Shown: positions 33,664 to 40,386, numbered from the stretch's first letter. The stretch: 58,805 bases of DNA from DATEOR01 sp046733475 (GCA_046733475.1 JBKPPF010000046.1:1-58805), one strand, 5' to 3'. The notes: generated from the sequence alone by a model not told the origin. Program-made: numbers and translations.

Positions 33664-33840
33664 CTAGTCGATCTGCGAGCGCGCTTGGACCTCGCGGTGA
33701 AGCTCCGCTCGAAATCGGCTGATGTCGGCTCGGCGCACTCCCAAGCTGCGAGCCAAGTCGCCGTAGTTCCGGCGCTCGAAGACGACCGGTACCTCGACGT
33801 TCGTGAGAATCCAGGCGCTGCGATCCGAGAGCTCGCCCAC
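33664..33840 (-). CDS. Possible small HTH protein or remnant
   Basis: 58 codons from GTG 33840: VGELSDRSAWILTNVEVPVVFERR then NYGDLARSLGVRRADISRFRAELHREVQ, which reads like a helix-turn-helix. The frame is open further upstream without a better start, so it may be a fragment of a larger gene. The plus-strand frame over the same bases looks less protein-like. Confidence 0.35.
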   Translation of the reverse strand: MGELSDRSAWILTNVEVPVVFERRNYGDLARSLGVRRADISRFRAELHREVQARSQID

Positions 33841-33929
33841 GGAACGTGGATGGAGCCCGAGGCCGTCGTGTTCGCCACGAGTGCAGCCTAGAGCGACACG
33901 GCGAGGTCGCCGTAGCCGATAGGGGAGGC

Positions 33930-34199
33930 ATGACCGCGCCTGTCCACGAGGATTCCCTCCTGACCGTCAACGAGGTCGCCGCACGGCTGACGGTCTCCCC
34001 GAAGACGGTGCGCAGGCTCGTGGAGCGAGGCGAACTGCCCGCGTTGAAGATCGGGGCGAGCGTACGTGTCGATCCGGGCGAGTTGCAGGCGTGGTTGTAC
34101 GCCGTGCCCGGCCACCTTCCCCGGCACGAAGGGGCGACCGGCGAGACGGGGCCTCCCTCGCCGGCCGCCCCGGCTCCTCCGAAGAGGTGGGAGATTTGA
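33930..34199 (+). CDS. Excisionase-family helix-turn-helix protein
   Basis: 89 residues from ATG 33930 with AGGGGAGG 2-3 bases upstream. SLLTVNEVAARLTVSPKTVRRLVERGELPALKIGASVRVDPGELQAWL is a complete excisionase/MerR-like DNA-binding domain, followed by a Pro-rich tail. Its stop overlaps the TTG start of the JAMM gene (TTGA), so it may regulate that gene or be its partner. Confidence 0.85.
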   Translation: MTAPVHEDSLLTVNEVAARLTVSPKTVRRLVERGELPALKIGASVRVDPGELQAWLYAVPGHLPRHEGATGETGPPSPAAPAPPKRWEI

Positions 34200-34972
34200 C
34201 CGACGAAGAGTTCGAGACCCTGCGGAAGCTGGGGGAGCGACACGGCCGCACGGCCACCGTGAACGGCACCACGTATCGCTTTGGCTTGAACGGCCTGAGG
34301 ATGTCGGTCGCCCCCTCGGCGCTCGACAACCCGGCCCTCGGCTTCTGGCGAGAAGAGAGCACCGGCCCCTCGAAGGTGCGCCGCACCTGGATCGAACCGG
34401 GCACCGCCGAGTACCGCAAAGTCGACCACGCCATGAGGGCGAGGCCGACCGCCACCATGGAGCTCAGCCCCGGCCCGAAGAAGCGACACACGCCCTCGCC
34501 GAAGATCGTCATCACCGACGCCGCGCTGGAGGACATGTCGCAGCAGATGTTCTGGACGACCCGCGAGGACGCGCTCGAGATCGGCGGATTCCTCTTCGGC
34601 ACCGTGAAGGGGAGCACAGTCACTCTCACGAGGGCGACCGGGCCAGGCAGGAGCGCGGAGCGCGAGCCCTGCCGGCTCAAGATCGACATCGGGCAGACCA
34701 GCGGGTGGGAGCTTGGCGAGGACGCGCCGACGCTGATCGGAATCTGGCATTCGCATCCCGACGGCGACATGGAGCCTTCCCCGGAGGACAAGCGAGCGTG
34801 GCTGGGAGGTCTCGCACGGGTTCGCCAGCACGCGTGCGAGTACGTGGGCCTGATCTTCGCCGACCCGCAGGAGACGAACTGGATGAACCCGCACGTTCGC
34901 GGCTGGATCGCCTCCGTCGACGAGAACGGAGACCCGCGCCTGACCGAAGCGAAGCTGAAGGCGTCCCTCTGA
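34196..34972 (+). CDS. JAMM/MPN metalloprotease (Mov34-type)
   Basis: 258 residues if started at TTG 34196 (GGGAG just upstream); GTG at 34187 is an alternative. The C-terminal half is a JAB1/MPN domain with an apparently complete zinc site: Glu128 (DALEIGGFLFG), His185 and His187 (IGIWHSHPDG), and Asp198 (PSPED). Such enzymes cut isopeptide or C-terminal bonds of ubiquitin-like proteins. The N-terminal ~110 residues are not recognised. No ubiquitin-like, E1 or E2 gene is adjacent. It appears intact between broken mobile genes, so it may be cargo. Confidence 0.82.
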   Translation: MTDEEFETLRKLGERHGRTATVNGTTYRFGLNGLRMSVAPSALDNPALGFWREESTGPSKVRRTWIEPGTAEYRKVDHAMRARPTATMELSPGPKKRHTPSPKIVITDAALEDMSQQMFWTTREDALEIGGFLFGTVKGSTVTLTRATGPGRSAEREPCRLKIDIGQTSGWELGEDAPTLIGIWHSHPDGDMEPSPEDKRAWLGGLARVRQHACEYVGLIFADPQETNWMNPHVRGWIASVDENGDPRLTEAKLKASL

Positions 34973-35017
34973 TGCCCCGAGTGGTCCCCAAGCCCAGCTA
35001 TCCAGGCGACGAACTAG

Positions 35018-35555
35018 TCATCCGCCAATGCCGCTCCCGGCGCAAGCTCCTACGCGCCGTCGTCGCTCGGCTGCTCGGGCGGAAGCCCCCTGAGAACGGC
35101 TCACGCGCTCCAGCGCCGCCCGTGCAACGTCCTTCTCGAGTTCGAGTTGCTCTACGGGAGCGGAAGGCTCTGTACCCTCGATCTCGACGCTGACGATCCG
35201 CTCGCCGGCCACAACATTGAGGCTGTTGTACCGGGGGTCGACGTTCGCCTCGTTCCCGAAACCCTCGACAGTGACCAACTCGGGGAGCTTGACGCCGCTG
35301 CTTTCGAAGCGGTCCCGCTCGGCATCGAACTGCTCGCGCGTCTTCACGGACACGGAGACGAGCGCCTGGCCGTCCGACGCATAGATGCAGCGTCCGTGAT
35401 CTTGTGGGACTGCGGAGACGTGGTCGCGGTTCAGGATCTCAGCCATCTCGCCCTCGGGAACGATGCACGGAAGCTGGGCGACCTTCCTGGTCGCTGCCGC
35501 CGCAACTGGGGAGTGCAAGGAGAACGAGGACTGGGATGATCAACCAAGCGCGCAC
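35018..35555 (-). pseudogene. Lipoprotein of the array, copy A, frameshifted near the N-terminus
   Basis: GTG 35555 begins a signal sequence (IIPVLVLLALPSC) with a lipobox cysteine. After GGSDQEGR, near 35477-35487, the frame changes to AQLPCIVPEGEMAEILNRDHV and runs to the end. The body (RCIYASDGQALVSVSVKTREQFDAERDRFE ... ANVDPRYNSLNVVAGERIVSVEI) is a close paralogue of the intact gene at 38174-38641. It also reads past the copy B stop into repeat R1. The unfused frame would start at 35518 and lack a signal. Confidence 0.8.
35044..35088 (+). repeat. Array repeat R1
   Basis: First of nine same-orientation copies of a ~45-bp GC-rich element. Full copies start AAGCTCC(T)CCGC, continue CGCCGTCGTCGCTCGG and end GGGCGGAAGCCCTAG. 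Sequence before and after the copies differs, and the same copy can be read in different frames, so it is not coding. The 3' GGGCGGAAGC can pair with the 5' GCT-TCCGC-CC with bulged bases on one strand only. Confidence 0.85.
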
Positions 35556-35582
35556 TTCCCGATGAAGATTATTTACGTACGC

Positions 35583-35626
35583 CCCTCCGCGCCGTCGTAG
35601 CTCGGCTGCTCGGGCGGAAGCCCTAG
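35583..35626 (+). repeat. Array repeat R2
   Basis: One mismatch in the core (GTCGTAGC for GTCGTCGC), complete 3' end with CCCTAG. Lies 28 bp from the start of lipoprotein copy A, as R8 does for copy B. The left flank GAAGATTATT is shared with R8 (CAAGATTATT). Confidence 0.85.
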
Positions 35627-35761
35627 CCTACGGAAGTTCTCAGCAACGGCTGGGCGGCCACTCCACTACAAATAGCGTAGCTGAGGGGGCTCGCCGGAAG
35701 ACCTGGAGAGCTTCATCGCACAGGGCCGAGATGACGCCAGCAGCGCAGCAGATAAATCGGT

Positions 35762-36061
35762 CTACTCGACTTCTGCGACGAGCTCGTAGGTGGAGGACTG
35801 GAAGTCCTCGCAATGGCTCCGGGCCCGCCCGATGTATTCGCGGAACTCGGGTTTTGCCAGCCAGGCGGCCTGTGCTTCGACGCTCTCCCAGGGCGCGAAG
35901 CTCAAGTAGGTGTTCGGGTTATCGAGGTCGCGAACGAGCCGAAATGTGCCCGAGCCGGGCATCTCGCTCGCCCAAGTCACGAACGCCTTCCACGCTTCGA
36001 CGAACTCGTCGTCCTCGCCGGGCTTCACGACCCACCTGCCGCTTGTGTACGTATCGCTCAT
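35762..36061 (-). CDS. Antibiotic-biosynthesis-monooxygenase-like protein
   Basis: 99 residues from ATG 36061. SGRWVVKPGEDDEFVEAWKAFVTWASEM ... TFRLVRDLDNPNTYLSFAPWESVEAQAAWLAKPEF is the ABM dimeric-barrel pattern. It occupies the interval between repeats R2 and R3 alone. Substrate unknown; many such proteins are small oxygenases or heme-handling enzymes. Confidence 0.85.
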   Translation of the reverse strand: MSDTYTSGRWVVKPGEDDEFVEAWKAFVTWASEMPGSGTFRLVRDLDNPNTYLSFAPWESVEAQAAWLAKPEFREYIGRARSHCEDFQSSTYELVAEVE

Positions 36062-36107
36062 CAGTCGCCCGAGTCTACGACCGCGCTCCTCGGGTGTCCA
36101 TGCGGCG

Positions 36108-36153
36108 GCTCCTCCGTGCCGTCGTCGCTCGGCTGCTCGGGCGGAAGCGCTAG
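36108..36153 (+). repeat. Array repeat R3
   Basis: Full copy (GCTCCTCCGTGCC ... GGGCGGAAGCGCTAG). The interval R3 to R4 (36154-36328) contains no gene; see the inverted repeat there. From 36062 to 36468 no coding region was found. Confidence 0.85.
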
Positions 36154-36158
36154 GAGAA

Positions 36159-36229
36159 GCGGAGAAGGCTGCGTGGGGCTGCGGTTTCCCCTGGGGCTTC
36201 TTATTTGCGGGAGGGACAGCCTTCTCCGC
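36159..36229. repeat. 13-bp perfect inverted repeat in a gene-less interval
   Basis: GCGGAGAAGGCTG (36159-36171) and CAGCCTTCTCCGC (36217-36229) flank a 45-base loop. It could be a structured RNA, a terminator-like stem or an element end. It fills most of the shortest repeat interval. Confidence 0.7.
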
Positions 36230-36328
36230 CGGGAGACCCCGAACATAGCTCGGTAAGTCTCGCCGTCCAGGGTGCCGCCGGACGTCTTTACAGAAGATTC
36301 ACGGCGTCCGATCGCTCGCGGCAGGTTT

Positions 36329-36355
36329 GCTCGGCTGCTCGCGCGGAAGCCCTAG
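36329..36355 (+). repeat. Array repeat R4 (3' half only)
   Basis: Only GCTCGGCTGCTCG and CGGAAGCCCTAG are preserved; the 5' half is replaced by unrelated sequence, as if truncated or recombined inside the core. Confidence 0.75.
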
Positions 36356-36468
36356 ATGCCGCTTCCGTGTCTTAGACGAGACGAGCAACCGCTCTGGTCT
36401 ACTCAGGGTCCCTTGACCAACGTTCGCTCGTATTCCAACATGACGCAGTTTCTTAAGTGAGGAGAAAA

Positions 36469-36949
36469 ATGCGGCGACGATTCATGCCTCACTCTGAGCG
36501 CGCTACTCGGGGCAGCCGTCGCGGCGTCGGGCGCGAGCGCATCCGGGAATGCAGGAACGACCTTTGTTGCGAGCGTCGATGTGACGGGGGCGGTTTTTAC
36601 CTGCCCGGGCACGGAGTACATGGTGGTCGAGGGGACGCTCCGCTTCGTCTTCCACGACAGCATCGCCGCTGATGGCAGCGAGCACCTGACGAGCAAGCGC
36701 GTGCCCACCGAGGTCACGCTGACTGATGGGTCGACGACGACGGTCTACCGCCTCGTCGGCGCAAACGCTGCGGGCGGAAACGTCAACCTCGAAGGCAGCG
36801 ATAGCTCCGAGTTCACTGACGTCACAATGTTCAACATCCTCGCGCCGGGCGGCGGCATCGTCGACCAGGTCGCCAGCGTGACGCATGTCGGTCCCACGGG
36901 GAGCGGGTTCTCCTTCACGTTCGGCGAGTGCGAGGCGCCACAGGGATAA
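36469..36949 (+). pseudogene. Secreted protein, frameshifted in the signal peptide
   Basis: ATG 36469 has a fine GAGGAG site. It reads MRRRFM, then must shift one base near 36487 to continue LTLSALLGAAVAASGASA, a clear signal peptide. The mature part follows (FVASVDVTGAVFTCPGTEYMVVEGTLRFVFHDSI ... SGFSFTFGECEAP). As read, only an internal frame without signal is open. This type of small exported beta-rich protein is common in Thermoleophilia; function unknown. Confidence 0.7.
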
Positions 36950-37001
36950 GAACAACCGGGAACTGCCCCGAATCACGAACTCCAGGCGGGCATCTCTGAC
37001 G

Positions 37002-37035
37002 GGCCGTCGTCGCTCGGCTGCTCGGGCGGAAACCT
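37002..37035 (+). repeat. Array repeat R5
   Basis: Core GCCGTCGTCGCTCGG and GGGCGGAAACC are kept; the 5' GCTCCTCCGC part is missing. Confidence 0.8.
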
Positions 37036-37147
37036 CGAATCAGTAACGCCGGGCGTGGCCTGGAGCGTCTCTGTGAGAGCCTTGTCGCGTGGGCGCCGGG
37101 AGCGTAGAACTTTTCGAACGCGGGCAAAGCCGCAAGAGGAGCTATCA

Positions 37148-37390
37148 GTGGGAGTAGGGGACAAACTGAAGAGCATCGGTACGTACGTCCGCAAGCAGTG
37201 GCGATCCGCGGACCCTGGCAGCTACGACCGCTACAGGCGGGGGCGTGAGCGCACGCGTAAGCACGCTGAGCACACGCGAGAAGCGGCCGAGCGCCAGGGT
37301 GAGCAGGAGCGTGAGAACGCAGAGCGGGGGCGTGAGTACGAAGAGCGTTATGAGGCCGAACGAGCAGCGGCTGAGAAGGAAGAGGAATGA
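37148..37390 (+). CDS. Highly charged helical protein
   Basis: 80 residues from GTG 37148 with AGAGGAG 7 bases upstream. After GVGDKLKSIGTYVRKQW it is an Arg/Glu-rich coiled coil (RRGRERTRKHAEHTREAAER ... YEERYEAERAAAEKEEE). No family recognised. ATGA overlap with the following microprotein gene suggests they act together. Confidence 0.6.
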   Translation: MGVGDKLKSIGTYVRKQWRSADPGSYDRYRRGRERTRKHAEHTREAAERQGEQERENAERGREYEERYEAERAAAEKEEE

Positions 37391-37512
37391 TGCTCTTAGC
37401 AGCCTCCACAGTCGCCGTCGTCGCTATCGCGGCGGCGATCATCGTGGTTGCCCTCGTGGTGTGGTACGTCTTACCGCGAGGCGGGCGGCGGAAGCCTCCT
37501 CCGCCCGCTTAG
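37387..37512 (+). CDS. Single-helix membrane microprotein
   Basis: 41 residues. One membrane helix (STVAVVAIAAAIIVVALVVWYVL) followed by a basic/proline tail GGRRKPPPPA. ATG 37387 overlaps the stop of the coiled-coil gene. Together they could form a membrane-anchored coiled coil; this is inference. The next ~295 bases hold only repeat R6. Confidence 0.55.
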   Translation: MMLLAASTVAVVAIAAAIIVVALVVWYVLPRGGRRKPPPPA

Positions 37513-37568
37513 CGCGCTCGCTGATAGGTCGTAGGCTCCGCGCTCGACAACGGCCGCCGCTCAACGCG

Positions 37569-37616
37569 CAACTTCCTCCGCGCCGGCGTCGCTCGGCTGC
37601 TGGGGCGGAAGCTCTA
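37569..37616 (+). repeat. Array repeat R6
   Basis: Full copy with a few substitutions (CGCCGGCGTCGCTCGG, TGGGGCGGAAGCTCTA). Confidence 0.82.
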
Positions 37617-37807
37617 ACCCCTACGCGAAGGCAAACGCGAGTCCGCTTAGCCAGAGCACATGCGGCGGGCAAGCGGCGTCGGCACCGACGGAGAGGTCTC
37701 AGCGAGACACTTGTCAGATGGGCGATCAGGGCCTACAACTAGTGCAACTGCGGCGGCCAGGTTGCTCTTCCTGAACGAGTTGAACCTGGCCAAGGAAGGG
37801 TGGGGTC

Positions 37808-38074
37808 ATGAACCAATGGGAACAGCTAGGCCGGGTCAGCCCGGCGTGGCCGGGTTGGCACCTGCCTGACGTTCATACTGTCTATCTCAGGCGAGAGACC
37901 GAAACTGACGGCCTCGGACGTAAGCTGCCGCCGCCAGAGGTGGCGACGGCGGGGGGCGTCTACATCTGGCCGAACGGGTACATCACCTGCTACACCGACG
38001 AGGACGGGAATCAGAACGAGGGTGTGATCTATCCGCCGGACGCGATCGAGCGCTTGGAGTTCGGAGCCCTCTGA
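37808..38074 (+). CDS. Hypothetical protein, sole gene between R6 and R7
   Basis: 88 residues from ATG 37808, GGAAGGGTGGGG upstream. MNQWEQLGRVSPAWPGWHLPDVHTVYLRR ... GGVYIWPNGYITCYTDEDGNQNEGVIYPPDAIERLEF reads as a small beta-sheet domain with tandem WPNGYI/YTDEDG turns. No signal peptide. Family not recognised. Confidence 0.6.
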   Translation: MNQWEQLGRVSPAWPGWHLPDVHTVYLRRETETDGLGRKLPPPEVATAGGVYIWPNGYITCYTDEDGNQNEGVIYPPDAIERLEFGAL

Positions 38075-38120
38075 GCGAGTCGCAATCGACCAACGTCGCC
38101 GCGCAAGCAACGTCGCCGCA

Positions 38121-38168
38121 CAAGCTCCTCCGCGCCGTCGTCGCTCGGCTGCTCGGCGGATGCCCTAG
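38121..38168 (+). repeat. Array repeat R7
   Basis: Full copy with a near-consensus 5' end (CAAGCTCCTCCGCGCC); one G lost near the 3' end (CTCGGCGGATGCCCTAG). Confidence 0.87.
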
Positions 38169-38173
38169 AAGTC

Positions 38174-38641
38174 CTAGATGCGCTCAAGCGCGGCCCGTGC
38201 GACGTCCTTCTCAAGTTCCAGCTGCTCTTCGGGATCGGAAGGCTCTGTACCCACGATCTCGACGCTGATGATCCGCTCGCCGGCCACAACATTGAGGCTG
38301 TTGTACCGGGGGTCGACGTTCGCCTCGTCCTGGAAGCCCTCGACGGGGATCAACTCGGGGAGCTTGACGCCACCGTTTTCGAAGCGGTCCCGCGCGGCGT
38401 CGAACTGCTCGCGCGTCCTCACGGACACGGAGAGGAGCGCTTGACCGTCCGAGGCATAGATACAGCGTGCGTGGTCTTGTTGTGGAACTGCGGCGACGTC
38501 CTCGCGGTCGAGAATCTCAGCCATCTCGCCCTCGGGAACGACGCACGGAAGCTGGGCGGAAGCGGCCTCCTCGCCACTTTCGCGGCAACCCGGGAGTGCA
38601 AGAAGAGCGAGGACAGGGATGATCACCAAGCAAGGGCGCAC
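38174..38641 (-). CDS. Lipoprotein of the array, copy B (intact)
   Basis: 155 residues from GTG 38641. Signal peptide with lipobox (LVIIPVLALLALPGC), mature part beginning RESGEE. The domain QLPCVVPEGEMAEILDREDV ... RCIYASDGQALLSVSVRTREQFDAARDRFE ... DPRYNSLNVVAGERIISVEI resembles a small DUF3558-like secreted fold, but the family is not certain. Paralogue of 35018-35555. It ends a few bases after R7 and starts 21 bp from R8, the same placement as copy A relative to R1 and R2. Confidence 0.8.
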   Translation of the reverse strand: MRPCLVIIPVLALLALPGCRESGEEAASAQLPCVVPEGEMAEILDREDVAAVPQQDHARCIYASDGQALLSVSVRTREQFDAARDRFENGGVKLPELIPVEGFQDEANVDPRYNSLNVVAGERIISVEIVGTEPSDPEEQLELEKDVARAALERI

Positions 38642-38662
38642 TTCCGATCAAGATTATTGCCG

Positions 38663-38709
38663 CAAGCTCCCTCCGCGCCGTCGTCGCTCGGCTGCTCGGG
38701 CGGAAGCCG
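38663..38709 (+). repeat. Array repeat R8
   Basis: Full copy (GCAAGCTCCCTCCGCGCC ... GGGCGGAAGCCGT). The left flank CAAGATTATTGCC matches R2. Between 38642 and 39332 no gene was found; the stretch holds R8, R9 and a second repeat pair. Confidence 0.87.
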
Positions 38710-38741
38710 TAACGGCGACCCGCGCCCCGCCGTTCTAAGGA

Positions 38742-38905
38742 GTGCGGGGTCGGATCGAATCCCGCGCTGCCGACCAAGCGCGCGCGACGTCGGCAGCGCG
38801 TTTGGGGGGAACCGGCCCCGCGTTACTCAGAGAGGTGGGCGGAGGAGGCCGGGCGAACGTCGGGGTTGCGGTCCCGAGGCGGCTCTCGCGGGAGTGGAGA
38901 GATTC
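38742..38905 (+). repeat. Second repeat family, copy 1
   Basis: Starts GTGCGGGGTC, contains GGGGGGAACCGGCCCCGC and GGGCGGAGGAGGC, and ends TCGGGGTTGCGGTCCCGAGG plus flanking bases. It aligns with 39057-39225 with small indels. Probably non-coding; the GCGGG...CCCGC at its start can form a hairpin. Confidence 0.6.
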
Positions 38906-38998
38906 AACCTCCTCCGCCGCAGGACGACCAACGGAGTACGCCCGCACCAAAGCGTGAAGACCCAAGCTTCGATCCTTACTAAGAGTTGACAAGCAGAA

Positions 38999-39022
38999 CC
39001 GCGCCGTCGTCGCTCGGCCGGA
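38999..39022 (+). repeat. Array repeat R9 (5' half only)
   Basis: CCGCGCCGTCGTCGCTCGG is exact, then CCGGACG replaces the CTGCTCGG part. It is the last copy; no further copies were seen outside 35.0-39.1 kb. Confidence 0.75.
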
Positions 39023-39056
39023 CGTAACAAGACGCTGCGTTCTGCCGGTCTAATGG

Positions 39057-39225
39057 GTGCGGGGTCTACCGACCCGCATTGCTCTCACGGGACACGCGGG
39101 AATCGCCCAGCACGATCGGGGGGACGGCCGGTCGGCCCCGCATCGCCCTTCTGGCTGGGCGGCGGAGGCGCGGTCAACCTCGGGGGTTGCGGTGCCGAGG
39201 CTGCTTTCTCGGAAGTATGGAATCG
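39057..39225 (+). repeat. Second repeat family, copy 2
   Basis: Diverged copy of 38742-38905 (GTGCGGGGTC, GGTCGGCCCCGC, GGGCGGCGGAGGCG, GGGGTTGCGGTGCCGAGG). It ends ~110 bp before the secreted-protein gene, so it may carry its upstream regulatory region. Confidence 0.6.
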
Positions 39226-39332
39226 GCCTTGGTCCGCGTCGGGGCCAGATTCCGGCCGCCCCTTGAAGGGGCTCTGGCGCCGTGTGATCATGCGTGTCAC
39301 GATTCGCACGACTCCGAGGAAAGGGGACAGAC

Positions 39333-39764
39333 ATGCGGCGGATCTGGTTACTAGTCGTCGTGGCTGCGGCAATGATCGTTCCGGCGGCACGGGCGGACAG
39401 CCCAACCTTCACGCCTTTGCCGGCGTTCACTTTCACTGACACCACATGCGGCTTCGACGTGATCGTGGAGGCGAGCGCTGGGGAAACGCTGAAGGAGTTC
39501 AGCAATGGCACGGTCATCGTCAGCGGCCCGCTGAGTGCAACGTTGTCGGCCAACGGAAAGACGGTCACGGTGAATATCCCCGGGCCGTTTATCGCCATCA
39601 GCGGCCACACCGCTACCGCGTACGGGCTTGGCGCTGGTGCGTTTCAGCTCCCGGACGGCCGCGTGACGCTCGCGTACGTTGCTGGCGTGGTCGACGAATC
39701 CGGCTTCCCAACGCTCGTGCACGGGAAGGTGCTGCTCGACCTCTGCGAAGCACTCGCGCCGTAG
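39333..39764 (+). CDS. Small secreted protein
   Basis: 143 residues from ATG 39333 with AAAGGGG 7 bases upstream. Signal peptide MRRIWLLVVVAAAMIVPAARA with an Ala-x-Ala cleavage site. The mature part FTFTDTTCGFDVIVEASAGETLKEFSNGTV ... NGKTVTVNIPGPF has the CGFDV / NG / GKT / N-GP pattern of an abundant Thermoleophilia exported beta-protein family (from memory). Function unknown. A strong hairpin follows. Confidence 0.72.
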   Translation: MRRIWLLVVVAAAMIVPAARADSPTFTPLPAFTFTDTTCGFDVIVEASAGETLKEFSNGTVIVSGPLSATLSANGKTVTVNIPGPFIAISGHTATAYGLGAGAFQLPDGRVTLAYVAGVVDESGFPTLVHGKVLLDLCEALAP

Positions 39765-39775
39765 ACGCCGCCTCT

Positions 39776-39808
39776 GGCGGGGGAGGGCGCTAACCGTCCT
39801 CCCCCGCC
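39776..39808 (+). terminator. GC-rich hairpin after the secreted-protein gene
   Basis: GGCGGGGGAGG pairs with CCTCCCCCGCC around an 11-base loop. No T-run follows; such T-less hairpins are common terminator candidates in high-GC actinobacteria. Confidence 0.6.
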
Positions 39809-39896
39809 CTGCGAGTCAACACGATCACTCCCTGACGAGTCGGGTAGCTCCGAGACTCATAAGGGCCGGCGGGGAGTTACGGTGAGGGGTTAGGGG

Positions 39897-39992
39897 GTGC
39901 GTTTCACGCTGAAGACGCTATTCGCCGCCTTCGTCATTTTCGTCATCTTCGGCGTCTGGCTCTGGTTCTGGCTCGGAGCGAACGCGAGCTAG
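39897..39992 (+). CDS. Single-helix membrane microprotein
   Basis: 31 residues from GTG 39897: FTLKTLFAAFVIFVIFGVWL then WFWLGANAS, one aromatic-rich membrane helix. TACGGT at 39878-39883 is a -10-like sequence 13 bases upstream. Too short for family assignment. Confidence 0.4.
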   Translation: MRFTLKTLFAAFVIFVIFGVWLWFWLGANAS

Positions 39993-40050
39993 TCGGCGAA
40001 GCGGAGCCGGAGGGTTGCCGAAGGGCGGCGGCGGGCTACGGTGAGTAGGC

Positions 40051-40186
40051 GTGCCATCCGATCTCATCTATCGCTGGCTCGTCCAGATCATTTTTGGGAA
40101 CGGCCTCGATTTGAACGAGGCGTGGCTCGGGATGAGCCGCGACGTTCGCGAAATGACGTCCGGCTTCAACGCAGGCTGGGTGAGGA
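40051..40186 (+). pseudogene. Gene fragment with intact promoter, fused in frame to downstream sequence
   Basis: TACGGT (40037-40042) and GTG 40051 start a protein-like stretch (PSDLIYRWLVQIIFGNGLDLNEAWLG, then SGFNAGWVR). It then runs without a stop over the antisense of a phosphatase remnant and on into the DUF47 gene. Only about 45 residues look genuine; a deletion seems to have joined it to the remnant. Confidence 0.35.
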
Positions 40187-40349
40187 GGAGGCTCGCACGA
40201 TGGTCGGCCTCCCAGGCCTCGATCGCCGTGCCCGTTCCGGCCTCCGTCGAGCCCCCGACCCCGAAATCACCGACCGCCAGGATGTGCGTCGCCGCGCCGG
40301 CCGGAGCGGCGACGACCAGGGTGAGCGCGATCGCCGCCATTGCAGTCAC
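40187..40349 (-). pseudogene. 5' remnant of a secreted metallophosphoesterase
   Basis: Signal peptide AMAAIALTLVVAAPAGAA is followed by THILAVGDFGVGGSTEAGTG, the first metal-binding motif of calcineurin-like phosphatases (GDFG). About 20 residues later, at ASLLLT where LGDND is expected, it runs into unrelated sequence. The remaining ~250 residues are missing. The start could be GTG 40349 or ATG 40340; a frame reaching 40388 also exists. Confidence 0.6.
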
Positions 40350-40386
40350 CCGACGCACCCGGTCGGTTGTAGCATGCCGCGCGCTC

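Noticed and set aside
34972..35193. Short plus-strand frame MPRVVPKPSYPGDELVIRQC... starting in the JAMM stop codon
   Set aside because: It soon runs into array repeat R1 (reading LLRAVVARLLGRK) and has no recognisable domain; the stop/start overlap alone is weak support.
36061..36246. Minus-strand frame across R3 and the inverted repeat
   Set aside because: It is formed largely of repeat sequence (PEQPSDDG) and has no start signal; other copies read in other frames.
35044..39022. Canonical integron attC sites
   Set aside because: Repeats lack RYYYAAC/GTTRRRY core boxes, and no IntI-type integrase is visible; only the layout is similar.
35044..39022. CRISPR array
   Set aside because: Repeat spacing is 200-700 bp with genes in between, repeats vary at their ends, and no cas genes are present.
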